Shown here: one piece after another, positions 1 through 9,893 of the stretch
Position numbering within the stretch: the stretch's first letter is position 1
Layout of the letters: each line of letters begins with the position of its first letter
Assembly (NCBI GenBank): GCA_949130495.1
Contig: OX422216.1
Coordinates: forward strand, 362,414,605 to 362,478,604
Direction: 5' to 3'
From: Sambucus nigra
Lineage: Eukaryota; Streptophyta; Magnoliopsida; Dipsacales; Adoxaceae
Length of the DNA stretch: 64,000 bases
Notes under the pieces: generated by a model
Seen by the model: only the letters and a program-made list of their open reading frames with translations
The model's database searches: none
What the model was told of the DNA's origin: nothing
Position numbers and translations under genes: made by a program

Positions 1-72
1 TGATATCTTGTTTGATGTTGGTTCGAACAACCTGCGAATCTTATTCGAACGAGATCCCAGATTCGTTCGAAC
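1..72. repeat. Three GTTCGAAC-type palindromes at 22-bp spacing
   Basis: TCGA cores of GTTCGAAC/ATTCGAAC motifs lie at 23, 45 and 67, exactly 22 bp apart. The motif resembles the clusters in the LTRs of the copia element at 38683-59933, so this may be the edge of an LTR cut by the window start. No gene is seen. Confidence 0.6.
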
Positions 73-751
73 CATATTTCAAAAAATCCAAAAGTTTCTT
101 TTAAGTCCAAAAACTTCTATCAACAAATTTTAAACTGATTTTCTGTGGAAAATAAAAAGTTGTTATGACAAATTTTTTATAAAAAGACACCCATAAAAAA
201 TAACCAAGTCTCTATATATATTAAATGCATTCATACCTTTAGATACCTTGGAATCGAAATATTGATGACATAAAATCTTGGCACATAAATCGATAATGAT
301 GTAATCTTCAAAGTCTTGGCTGCTACGTCTTCAAATAAAGCGTTATGGGCTTGAAAGGATATGACAAAGCACTATCCTATGACTCAATTAGTTTTGTCCG
401 AAATTGAGCCAACACTACAAATAGACTCGATTGAAAATTTACCATTACAATGACACTCATCATCACATCATCTAGTATATACCCAGAGAACATTAAGATA
501 TGGCAGCAGAACTTCCCCAAAAGTAACAATTTTAAGTCACTAAGAATATTATTATACAGAAACTATGTAGTCCCAAACTGTCCAAACAGGATAATTCGAG
601 AGATCTCATTACAGGGGTAATGACTCTCGAACGGGTCTAAGGGATATTGAATGCGTACACATAAGAACTAGAAGGCTAGTATCTATGTGCATTATATGTA
701 ATTTAAATTAGTTATAAATGTTACAGAACTGTTAGGTCACACATTCAAATG
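73..751. other. Non-coding AT-rich sequence with a direct repeat
   Basis: No coding frame is supported. The part from about 470 to 715 recurs in direct orientation at about 4637-4872. It shares the stretches CCAGAGAA, TTATACAGAAACTATG, ATTCGAGAGATCTCATTACA and a following GGGGTAATGACTCT segment. This suggests a duplicated or LTR-like segment that I cannot assign to a family. Confidence 0.5.
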
Positions 752-873
752 AGAATACATGCAGGAATGAACCCCCCAAAGTAAGTGTTATATAAGATGT
801 TGACTTAATGTAAATTTACACATGCTTGCCTAGATTATAGTAACGAGAATCGCAATAGATAGACAATGGCTAT
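752..873. repeat. Left arm of an interrupted palindrome
   Basis: This stretch is inverted and repeated at 3669-3760. It shares GAGAATACATGCA, a GTAAGTGTTATATAA-like block, GTAACGAG and CAATAGATAG. The arms would close to a loop of about 7 bp if the LTR element 874-3668 were removed. It is probably an old palindromic MITE or hairpin repeat. Confidence 0.6.
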
Positions 874-2151
874 TGTAACACCCCGCCCGCCCGGGGAGAG
901 CGAACGGAGCGCTAATGCGATAAAATAAATCCAAATCCACAAGTGACAAGGTATAGAGCATCTAAGTCCCACAACAACAAAAGAGAAACTATAAATCTCA
1001 ATCTCTTCAAATTAAATACCAAATCTCTCGAATTACGTACAACAACTAACTCGAAAATATAATACAAATCTCTAAAGCTCTATACATCAAAATAATACAA
1101 ATCTTTCCCAAACAATCCTCGCTAAAATCAATCTCAATTGGTCCATAGCGTTTAAATCCATGCTAACCTGCCACTAAAAGAAAATATGGGGAAGTACACA
1201 ATACGACAGGAAAGATGCTCAACAAATATATTTTAGCGATGAATAAAGCGTAACAACACGAGTACGAATATTCAAATCAAATGCAAATCTCAATAGCATT
1301 TTATCAATAAATTTCTCAACAACACTTTAACCGGATCACCAGGCCTCACCACATCCGTATATGCTTTATCAAGCCATATCCCGGAAAACAGGAATTTTGG
1401 CGGGTGCCCAACATCCGTGCCATATTAAAATCTCATGACAATGTGCTCATCAACAATATAATGATACCACATGAATCAAAATAATTTCAACAATTATTTT
1501 CCAGATTTCAATGAATTTATCAATTCAAATATGAGTTCAATTAAACAAGAATTCAAAGAGAATGACACTCGCGAGATTTAAGGAGCATATTGTGTAAAAC
1601 CCCATACCTCAAACCATGATGAGAAACCAATGATCACATCCTCAAGATCAACACAAAAGATCTACAAAAGCTCCTCCAAGAACCTCCAAGAAAATAGCCC
1701 CAAGAACACCTCTAATCTAAGGTTGGAACTCACAAATATCAAGGACCAATGTGTATATAAAAAGAAGAGGAATATAAAATATATTTGCTGCCAAAATTTG
1801 TGCCAAAAGTAGGTTAAAAAGGTTGCCCACGACTTCCTTTTATAATGCAACGAAATGAAGAGTTGGAATCCAAAAGATTCCTTTAAATAAGGCAAAGAAA
1901 TGAAGAGTTGGAAGTCAAAACAACTCTTGAAAATTACTTCATGCTCACCGACTTAGAATTCCAAGGGTTAAAAATATTAAAAATCATTTTAAAATCCGTT
2001 TTAACTCCAATTTCGAAACCGTTTGAAATTCTCGCCTTTAAAAATAATAACCAACATATTTGAGCAATAAAAATAATTTTATCAAAAACTTTATTTTCCT
2101 CCATTTTCCAAAAAATAATTAAAATAGCCCAAAATTACGCGGGTTGTTACA
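874..2151 (-). repeat. LTR (3' LTR in element sense)
   Basis: This 1278-bp repeat begins TGTAACACCCC and ends TTGTTACA on the plus strand. It matches 2390-3668 almost base for base. The open frames in it (for example 1630-1812 and its minus-strand overlap) recur identically in the second LTR and have no recognisable domain, so I do not call genes. Confidence 0.9.
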
Positions 2152-2389
2152 CTTCCCCACTAACAATGGAATTTCGCCCTCGAAATTCGCCGAATGCCTA
2201 ACTCTCAAAAATTAGGCTAACAATCTCCAAAAATAAATCACGTCTCCCACAAATAAATTCCTCACCTCTAATCTCGAAACTTATCACGAATATCACCTAA
2301 AATTTGCTATCTCCAAAAATTGCTAACTACGCAATGAACCCAAAACTCAAGCCTCGAGGGTTGCCGTATACCTAAGCTCTGATACCATT
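2152..2389 (-). other. Minimal internal region: PBS and polypurine tract
   Basis: At 2376-2387 GCTCTGATACCA is the complement of a TGGTATCAGAGC tRNA-iMet primer binding site, two bases from the LTR. At the other end the minus strand reads TTAGTGGGGAAG directly before the LTR, a polypurine tract. A stretch related to the TTTCG...CGAAATT motif often seen just upstream of plant gypsy PPTs is also present at about 2168-2190. Nothing coding is seen. Confidence 0.8.
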
Positions 2390-3668
2390 TGTAACACCCC
2401 ACCCGCCCGGGGAGAGCGAACGGAGCGCTAATGCGATAAAATAAATCCAAATCCACAAGTGATAAGGTATAGAGCATCTAAGTCCCACAACAACAAAAGA
2501 GAAACTATAAATCTCAATCTCTTCAAATTAAATACCAAATCTCTCGAATTACGTACAACAACTAACTCGAAAATATAATACAAATCTCTAAAGCTCTATA
2601 CATCAAAATAATACAAATCTTTCCCAAACAATCCTCGCTAAAATCAATCTCAATTGGTCCATAGCGTTTAAATCCATGCTAACCTGCCACTAAAAGAAAA
2701 TATGGGGAAGTACACAATACGACAGGAAAGATGCTCAACAAATATATTTTAGCGATGAATAAAGCGTAACAACACGAGTACGAATATTCAAATCAAATGC
2801 AAATCTCAATAGCATTTTATCAATAAATTTCTCAACAACACTTTAACCGGATCACCAGGCCTCACCACATCCGTATATGCTTTATCAAGCCATATTCCGA
2901 AAAACAGGAATTTTGGCGGGTGCCCAACATCCGTGCCATATTAAAATCTCATGACAATGTGCTCATCAACAATATAATGATACCACATGAATCAAAATAA
3001 TTTCAACAATTATTTTCCAGATTTCAATGAATTTATCAATTCAAATATGAGTTCAATTAAACAAGAATTCAAAGAGAATGACACTCGCGAGATTTAAGGA
3101 GCATATTGTGTAAAACCCCATACCTCAAACCATGATGAGAAATCAATGATCACATCCTCAAGATCAACACAAAAGATCTACAAAAGCTCCTCCAAGAACC
3201 TCCAAGAAAATAGCCCCAAGAACACCTCTAATCTAAGGTTGGAACTCACAAATCTCAAGGGCCAATGTGTATATAAAAAGAAGAGGAATATAAAATATAT
3301 TTGCTGCCAAAATTTGTGCCAAAAGTAGGTTAAAAAGGTTGCCCACGACTTCCTTTTATAATGCAACGAAATGAAGAGTTGGAATCCAAAAGATTCCTTT
3401 AAATAAGGCAAAGAAATGAAGAGTTGAAAGTCAAAACAACTCTTGAAAATTACTTCATGCTCGCCGACTTAGAATTCCAAGAGTTAAAAATATTAAAAAT
3501 CATTTTAAAATCCGTTTTAACTCCAATTTCGAAACCGTTTGAAATTCTCGCCTTTAAAAATAATAACCAACATATTTGAGCAATAAAAATAATTTTATCA
3601 AAAACTTTATTTTCCTCCATTTTCCAAAAAAATAATTAAAATAGCCCAAAATTACGCGGGTTGTTACA
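2390..3668 (-). repeat. LTR (5' LTR in element sense)
   Basis: This 1279-bp repeat is the partner of 874-2151, with TG...CA ends. It differs by a few substitutions and one base in an A run near 3630. Confidence 0.9.
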
Positions 3669-3760
3669 GCTATCTATTGTGATTCCCATAATTACCTTTT
3701 ACCCTCGTTACTTGTTATATAACACTTGCTTTGCGGGCTACATGAATGCATGTATTCTCA
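3669..3760. repeat. Right arm of the interrupted palindrome
   Basis: This is the inverted partner of 752-873. The first five bases are also the TSD copy of the inserted LTR element. Confidence 0.55.
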
Positions 3761-4078
3761 TGTGAATGCATGATTACTTATTACTTCTTGTATAAAATTT
3801 ATAGTATGTTTATTTAATTATGTCTTATTTATATTCGATTTTTACCTAATTATGTTTCATTTCGCATTACAACCCTAAATGTTAGAGAATGCCTAGGGCC
3901 AACCAACTCGATGGCCATCTAAGTGTTCAAATCCACTAGTCAACAACAGTTCAAAAATTCAAAACAACAATGCAAATAATAATGCCTTTTATTTGAAATT
4001 CCCAAGGCCAACCAACTCAATAACCATCTAATTGTTCAAATCCACCAGCTAACAATAATTCAAGAATCCCAAACAATT

Positions 4079-4083
<5 letters not shown>
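3761..4083. repeat. Degenerate repeat units, copies 1 and 2
   Basis: Two units of about 90-115 bp (from about 3881 and about 3997) share CCAACCAACTC, the CATCTAA...TTCAAATCCAC block and AATTCAA.AATCC. Two more copies lie at about 5119 and 5215. The AT-rich lead-in with TTATATTCGATTTTTAC also recurs at 4876-4965. It is non-coding. Confidence 0.6.
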
Positions 4084-4156
<73 letters not shown>

Positions 4157-4196
4157 TAGATAGATAGATAGATAGATAGAGAGAGAGATGTACTGA
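4084..4196. repeat. (TA)n(GATA)n(GA)n compound microsatellite
   Basis: A long TA run is followed by seven or so GATA units and then GA units. Frames with long IYIY runs here are repeat artefacts. Confidence 0.95.
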
Positions 4197-4249
4197 AATG
4201 TGTGTAGAGAAAGAGAGATGGCGATCACTGTTGCAATTAGAAAGAGAAA

Positions 4250-4432
4250 CCAAATTTCAATTTCAGAATTGAATACCAAAAATCAAATATAAACTATACC
4301 AAAAATCAAATACCAATTTCAATACCAATTTCAATTTCTAATACTAATTTCAATTTATAATACCAATTTCAATTTCAATTTCAATTTCAATTTTAATTTT
4401 AATTTGAAATTAAAATTCAATTTATAATACTA
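4250..4432. repeat. Degenerate AATTTCAATTTC/ATACCAATTTCAA array
   Basis: Short AATTTCAA-based units with interspersed ATACCA recur. A similar degenerate array is found at about 9240-9440 on the far side of the MULE. It is non-coding. Confidence 0.7.
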
Positions 4433-5111
4433 GTTCCTATTTCCTCCATCTCCTCTAAAAGGTGAGTGGTCCAATCCCATTCAAGACCGCATATTTCTGT
4501 AATATATTTAACAACTCATGCACATTGTTCTAATTTGAGGAAAATTCGGCAGCATATCCCCATAGTTCTCCTAGCACACGACATAGATTCACAAGCGTAA
4601 GTGTTATTTCAATTTATCAATTGAAATAACACTTAAAATCGCATTATCTAGTATGTACCCAGAGAAAATTAATATATAACAACAAAACTTTCTCCCAAAG
4701 CAACAAATGTAAGCCAATAAGAATATCATTATACAGAAACTATGCAGTCTCAAACTGTCCAAACGGTACAATTCGAGAGATCTCATTACAGGGGTAATGA
4801 CTCTTGAACGGGTCTAAGGGCTATTGAATGCGTACGCATAAGAACTAGAAGTCTAGTATCTATGCGCACTATATTTAAGGGCTATAGTATGTTTCATTTA
4901 ATTATATCATATTTATATTCGATTTTTACATAGTTATGTTTCATTTCGCATCACAACCCAAGTTAGTTATTCGGTAATAATATTTATAATGATGATTTAT
5001 ACACTGTTATGTTTCATTTCGCATTTCTAATTGTTTAACAACAACCTTTTAAATTTATAAAATCTTTCATTTAATTATGTCTTATTTGTATTCGGTTTAA
5101 TCACAACCCTA
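4433..5111. other. Non-coding repeat-derived DNA
   Basis: This contains the second copy (about 4637-4872) of the direct repeat at 470-715. It also has two copies of a GTTATGTTTCATTTCGCAT-containing segment (about 4880-4965 and 4990-5100) that match 3785-3870. No gene is supported. Confidence 0.5.
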
Positions 5112-5311
5112 AATGTTAGAAATGCCTAGGACCAACCAACTCAATGGCCATCTAAGTTTTCAAATCCACGAGTCAACAATAATTCAAGAATCCAAATAAC
5201 AATGCGATATATTAGAAATTCCTAGGGCCTACCAACTCAATGGCCATCTAAATGTTCAAATCCACCAGTCAACAACAATTCAAGAATCCCAAACAATTCG
5301 ACAATTCAACA

Positions 5312-5312
<1 letters not shown>
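5112..5312. repeat. Degenerate repeat units, copies 3 and 4
   Basis: Two further units (from about 5119 and 5215) match those at 3881-4083, again ending in AACAATTC.ACAATTCAAC before a CT/TA microsatellite. Confidence 0.6.

Positions 5313-5343
<31 letters not shown>
5312..5343. repeat. (CT)n(TA)n microsatellite left of the MULE
   Basis: A CT run is followed by a TA run abutting the left end of the MULE. The right flank (8893-8940) has the same order, CT then TA. Confidence 0.85.
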
Positions 5344-5620
5344 GGGCCGATCGTATGCGGACCGACTTAAGGTCACCTTACGGACCTTAAGTCACGCGAC
5401 AATGTTTTCGTGTCTTGCACCAAACAAAGAAAAATAGTTGAGTAGAGAAATAAAAAAATAATAACCCACCTCACTTTTCCCATACTCGCAGCCGCATAAG
5501 ACAAATTTCCTCTCTCACTTAAAATATTACAACATATCTGTACAACCAAATTAATAAACCCAACACATGAGCCCCCTGTACAAGAAAAATGCCAAGCAAA
5601 AACTCTCCTGTACAAAACCC
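5344..5620 (+). repeat. MULE left TIR
   Basis: About 277 bp, inverted and repeated at 8631-8892 with high identity. Minus-strand frames of 72-80 codons over it are shadows of the TIR with no known domain. Confidence 0.85.
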
Positions 5621-5654
5621 TTGCTCCAAGACGAAAACCAGCAAACAGGTAAGG

Positions 5655-5960
5655 TTTATGGTTAAATCTAGTGTAGAAATTACACTTAATAGCATTCTAG
5701 TGTACAAACAATACTTATAAATTACACTTAATAGCATTTAAAATATCATCGCACTTAATAGCATTCTTGTGTAGAAATTACAGTTGGTAATTTTTTTCCC
5801 ACTTAATAGCATTCTTGTGTTGGCTTTTTCACTTACTAATTTCATATATAGTCCCAAAAAATAATATACTTGTGTTGAAATTACAGTAGCTAATTTTTTT
5901 CCCATACCTAATTTTTTTCCACTTGATAGTATACTTGTATAGGGATGTTTCCCTTAATAA
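5655..5960. repeat. Subterminal degenerate repeats of the MULE
   Basis: Units built on CACTTAATAGCATTCTTGTG and GTAGAAATTACA recur about six times between the left TIR and the transposase. They may be transposase-binding or promoter-region repeats. That role is inferred only from position. Confidence 0.6.
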
Positions 5961-6051
5961 TTTCAAATATAGTTCCAAATGATAACATGTGTAGAAATTA
6001 CCATAGCTAAGTTATTTTTTTGAAATTTAAATTTTAGGTTTGTTTACTGAA

Positions 6052-8451
6052 ATGGACTATTGTGTTGGTGATGATCCATGGGACAACATTGAATTGGAAG
6101 TAGACAGTGGGTTAAAGTTTGATGAAAACATAAATGAAGGAGAAAATTATACATTCCTCAAGTTGAGGATGAGTTAATACCTAAAGTGGGTCAAGAGTTC
6201 GAAAAATTAGATGATGCTAAAGATTTTTACAATGCATATGCGAAAGAATCGGGGTTTAGTGTGCGTAATTGGTCTATAAAGAAAAATGAGGATGATGAAA
6301 TTTATCGGAAGGAGTTTGTTTGTTATAAGCAAGGAAAGAGTCTATTAGTGCTGGATATTGAAACAACAAGGCGTCGGGGCTTTATACGCGAGGGGTGTAA
6401 AGCTATTCTTGCTGTATTGAAGTTAAAGGCTGACACGTTTGTAGTAATCAAATTTTTTGACGGCCATTGTCACCCATTATCGACCCCTTGAAAAAGTCAC
6501 CTATTGAGATCACATCGTAAAGTCACGAATGCCCAAAAATCATTGACTCAACAACTTGGTATGGTTAATATACCCCCACATCAACAATTTGATTTACTCG
6601 GAGTGCAAGCGGGTGGGTATGAGAATATTGGTTGCACACAACAGGATTTGTATAATCACGAAAGAGATTTACGTAGTGAGATGATTGGACATGATGGAGA
6701 AATGTTGTATGAGTATTTAAAGTTTGAACAAAGAAAAAATTCGTCATTTACCTTTAAAATTGAGACGGACGATGAGAAGAGGATAACCCATTGTTTTTGG
6801 GCGGATGAAACATCTCGACGGGTTTACAAGAATTATGGTGATGTGGTCATCTTTGATACTACATACAACACTAATCAATATAGTATGATATTTGCACTGT
6901 TAATGGGGGTTAATAATTCTGGTCAAACTATTGTCTTTGGTTGTGCTTTCATGAGTGATGAGACTATAGAGTCTTTTTTATGGTTGTTCAAACAATTTTT
7001 AGAAGCTATGCCCGACGATCCCCCGAAGATGATAATTACTGATCAAGATCCGACAATGACAAATGCAATTGCACAATCTCTCCCAAATACGTTCCATAGG
7101 TTTTGTAGTTGGCACATTTTGATGAAGTTCTCTGAAAAATTAGACTCGGTTAAATATAATGCCTATTGTAAAGCCTTTTCTGATTGCATATGGAATTCAA
7201 AGAGTAAAGAAGAGTTTGAGTGCAAGTGGGAAGAGATTATTGAGAGTAGTGGATTACACGATAACAAATGGTTAAAGTCAATGTATGAAATCCGAGGACG
7301 ATGGGTTCCGGCATATGTTAACCATGTTTTCTCGGCTGAAATGTCAACTAGCCAACGAGCGGAAAGCGCATATTCATTTTTCAAGAGATTTGTGTCCAAG
7401 CAAAATTCTTTGTTAGATTTCATTGTTCAATTTGATAGGGGACTACAAAGGCAACAACATGAAGAGCTCATAGCGGATCATAACGACTTGACAGAGAAGC
7501 CTAAAATAAAATTAAATGACGATCTTTTGTCTCAAATGATTGATATTTACACGCACGAAATGTTTTATAAATTTCAAGATGAGTTTTGGAAAAGTTCAAA
7601 TTATAAATTTAAGTTTATCGGCGAGGATGACAATCACCGCTTGTTCAATGTCAAACGAAATAATATTGAGGCAGGGAGGATACGAGAAATTTTTTATGAC
7701 AAAACATTGGATTTTGCAATTTGTTCTTGTAAAAAGTTTGAGAGTTCGGGGATCGCATGTAGGCATGTGTTATCTTACTTGCAAAAAATGCATGATTTTG
7801 AAAAATTACCGGATCAATATATTTTGAAGAGGTGGACACAAATGGCAAAGTGTGGGGTTGTCGTTGATGATCGTGGAACATAAATAAGTGATGATAAATC
7901 ATATCTACTTTGACAGAGTCAGTTGATACAATATGCACTTGATGTCGTGGAAAAGGCCCTCACAAGTGAAGAGGCGAGTAAGATTTTCACGGATGTTTTG
8001 GATGGTGTGAGTGAAAAAATCAACCAAATTGTTGGTATTGACACAAGCATTGGAGTTCGTGATTTTGAAACTAATTGCATGGTTGGTGGTATAAGTGGGG
8101 TGCTTTCCGAAAAATTCAAATGTAATAATAACGACATTTTTAATGAACCTATGCACGTGAGGGCAAAAGGATGTGACAAACGACTTAAGAGGGGGAAGGA
8201 AAATGCGTTACGGGCAAAGAATGCTAAAGTTAGGCGTTGTAATGGTTGTGGTCAAGTTGGGGCATCAAACGACAAGAGAAATTGTCCCGTGATTATTAAT
8301 CGGTAATATATGCTTTTACTTATAAATTGCTGCTTCAAATTATTTTTTGCATCTTACTATAATATTTTTTTTGTTTTCTTGTAGTTTATCGACGCACGAG
8401 GAGGGAACAACAAATATAAGTTCGGATGGATATAATAGTGGAGACGCATGA
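6052..8451 (+). pseudogene. FAR1-like MULE transposase, degenerate
   Basis: A Mutator-type transposase (cut-and-paste DDE enzyme, nuclear) of the FAR1/FHY3-related group. It starts at an ATG at 6052. A one-base frameshift near 6150 joins to the frame from 6186, which encodes the FAR1 DNA-binding domain (FYNAYAKESGFSVR, then Cys and a C-terminal HCH). In-frame stops lie at 6489-6491 (TGA), 7881-7883 (TAA) and 7911-7913 (TGA), all in the same frame as the flanking coding sequence. The long middle part (6504-7880) has the MULE catalytic core with Asp in FDTTYNTN (codon at 6855), Asp in ITDQD (codon at 7041) and a Glu in RAESAYSFFK (codon at 7362). A SWIM zinc finger (CSCKKFESSGIACRH) follows at about 7724-7770. 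The tail has a CNGCGQVG...NCP knuckle. A GT-AG intron (8303-8384) is inferred, with exon 2 ending at TGA 8449-8451. It is inactive as it stands, but only a few lesions are visible. Confidence 0.88.
8303..8384 (+). other. Predicted intron in MULE transposase
   Basis: Donor GGTAATATA and a T-rich tract ending TTCTTGTAG. Splicing keeps the frame and adds 22 codons rich in Ser, Thr, Gly and acidic residues before a TGA at 8451. Without splicing the frame stops at 8306. Confidence 0.5.
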
Positions 8452-8630
8452 ATTGTTTGGATTGGCTGAACTGTATTTTTTTTGTTGGTTGTAATTTTTA
8501 ACTGGTTAGAAATTGGTTAATGTAATTTTGCATTGCTGAAAGAACTGTAAAATTTTGTTGGTTAAATTTTTTAATTGGTTAGAACTTTTCACTGTTAACT
8601 TCTAATTTTGTTGAATGAATTTTTTTGATG

Positions 8631-8889
8631 GGTTTTGTTCAGGAGAGTTTTTGCTTGGCATTTGTCTTGTACAGGGGGCTCATGTGTTGGGTTTATTAAT
8701 TTGGTTGTACAGATAGGTGGTAATATTTTAAGTGAGAGAGGAAATTTGTCTTATACGGCTGTGGGTATGGGAAAAGTGAGGTAGGTTATTATTTTTTTTA
8801 TTTCTCTACTCAACTCTTTTCCTTTGTTTAGTTCAAGACACGGAAACGTTGTCGCATGACTTAAGGTCCGTAAGGTGACATTAAGTCGG

Positions 8890-8892
<3 letters not shown>
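8631..8892 (-). repeat. MULE right TIR
   Basis: Inverted copy of 5344-5620, ending TAAGTCGGCCC. It lacks 15 bases present near the outer end of the left TIR. Confidence 0.85.
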
Positions 8893-8925
<33 letters not shown>

Positions 8926-8940
8926 ATATATATATATATA
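8893..8940. repeat. (CT)n(TA)n microsatellite right of the MULE
   Basis: About 19 CT units, then TA units, between the MULE end and the palindromic MITE. Confidence 0.9.
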
Positions 8941-8946
8941 CAGTCC

Positions 8947-9125
8947 TGCTCTTATACGGACTAGTCCGCATTTTAAGAATGCGGACTGGACATGTGTCAC
9001 CTGGCGGTGAGCCCAGAAAAGAGAGAGAGTGTGCCTATAATTTAGGCCATAATTTCTAGGCGCACCGTTAGGTGACACATGTCCGGTCCGCATTCTTAAA
9101 ATGCGGACTAGTCTGCACAGGAGCA
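8947..9125. mobile_element. Palindromic MITE of 179 bp
   Basis: Arms of about 63 bp (8947-9009 and 9063-9125) are near-perfect inverted copies, starting TGCTC and including ACTAGTCCGCATTTTAAG and GACATGTGTCACCT. Each arm also contains the near-palindrome CCGCATT...AATGCGG. The spacer is AG-rich. It is flanked by TA repeats so a TSD cannot be read. Superfamily is uncertain. Confidence 0.8.
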
Positions 9126-9175
9126 TTATTATATATATACATACACCTATATGGTTTTAGATTATACCCTCATCA

Positions 9176-9440
9176 CAATCACGTATATGGTTTTGGATTT
9201 CAATATACCCAATTGTGCATAAAGAAAAACAAATGTAAAAAAATTACACAACATTATACTCAATTTCACATTTACACAACACTATACCCAATTTCCGTTT
9301 TATACCCAATTTCAATTTTAATTTCACATTTACACAATAATATGCCCAATTTCAGATTTATACCCAATTTCAATTTCATATTTTCATAACAAAGGGATCC
9401 AATTTCAGATTTGTGCCCAATTTTCATAAATACCAAATTA
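9176..9440. repeat. Degenerate ATACCCAATTTCA array
   Basis: Units of about 20-40 bp on (TATA)CCCAATTTCA(G/A)ATTT are repeated about eight times. The pattern is similar to 4250-4432. It is non-coding. Confidence 0.65.
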
Positions 9441-9454
9441 ATCACACACAAAAA

Positions 9455-9478
9455 AAAAATTACACACACACACACAAG

Positions 9479-9543
<65 letters not shown>

Positions 9544-9645
9544 CACACACACACACAAACAAAATCATACACACACATGTAGAGAAAAAAATACACACAC
9601 ACATATATATACACACACACACATACATAAAGGAGAGAGATAGAG

Positions 9646-9679
<34 letters not shown>

Positions 9680-9690
9680 AAACGTACTTG
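9455..9690. repeat. Compound (CA)n(TA)n(GA)n microsatellite
   Basis: Blocks of ACAC, TATA, GAGA, CACA, GATA and GAGA. Open frames on both strands here (THTH, ERER, SLSL runs) are artefacts. Confidence 0.95.
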
Positions 9691-9775
9691 AGAGGGAGAG
9701 AAAGAGTAGACGATGAGAGAGAGATAAAGAAGAGGGGAATGAAACGGGGGGAAAAAAGAGCGCCTGGGTTTTTAG

Positions 9776-9893
9776 TTAAGAAATTTGTCACGGTCAATGA
9801 CCGTGATAAAAAACTCGTTTTTTTTGTTACGGTCAAAGATCGTGACAAGGGTGGCCGGATCAAGAGTGACATTTTAGCATTTTTGGTGTAGTG
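9776..9893 (-). mobile_element. CACTA-like terminal fragment
   Basis: It ends TTGGTGTAGTG (minus strand CACTACACCAA), the terminal motif of plant CACTA (EnSpm) elements. Inside are subterminal motifs CACGGTCAATGACCGTG and ACGGTCAAAGATCGTGAC, the short inverted subterminal repeats expected of this superfamily. Only one end is seen. Confidence 0.55.

Larger units (their letters stand above)
874..3668 (-). mobile_element. Two-LTR element with minimal internal region
   Basis: Two nearly identical LTRs (874-2151 and 2390-3668, with about a dozen differences by eye) flank only 238 bp. Both LTRs have TG...CA ends. On the minus strand the element reads TGTAACAACC...GGGGTGTTACA. A perfect 5-bp target-site duplication GCTAT lies at 869-873 and 3669-3673. 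The internal part holds an initiator-Met primer binding site (2376-2387, minus strand TGGTATCAGAGC) and a purine-rich tract next to the other LTR (about 2152-2165). There is no gag or pol, so it must be moved by another element's proteins. LTR ends and PBS are of the kind found in plant Ty3/gypsy elements. High LTR identity indicates a recent insertion. Confidence 0.9.
5344..8892 (+). mobile_element. Mutator-like element (MULE) with long TIRs
   Basis: Long terminal inverted repeats (5344-5620 and 8631-8892) begin GGGCCGA. They enclose a plus-strand transposase relic of the FAR1/MULE type with an 82-bp intron near its 3' end. Long TIRs and a DDE transposase with a SWIM finger are the hallmarks of plant MULEs. 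The left TIR carries 15 extra bases after GGGCCGA (about 5351-5365) relative to the right one. The usual 9-bp TSD cannot be scored because both flanks are CT/TA microsatellite. Confidence 0.88.

Noticed and set aside
1630..1895. Small frames with exact copies at 3146-3411
   Set aside because: They lie in the paired LTRs of the element 874-3668.
2376..2387. GCTCTGATACCA, which looks like a tRNA 3' end
   Set aside because: It is the complement of a primer binding site. No cloverleaf sequence surrounds it. The same holds at 37888-37899.
9272..9872. Long minus-strand frames with SLSL, YIYI and VCVC runs
   Set aside because: Translation of CA/TA/GA microsatellites.
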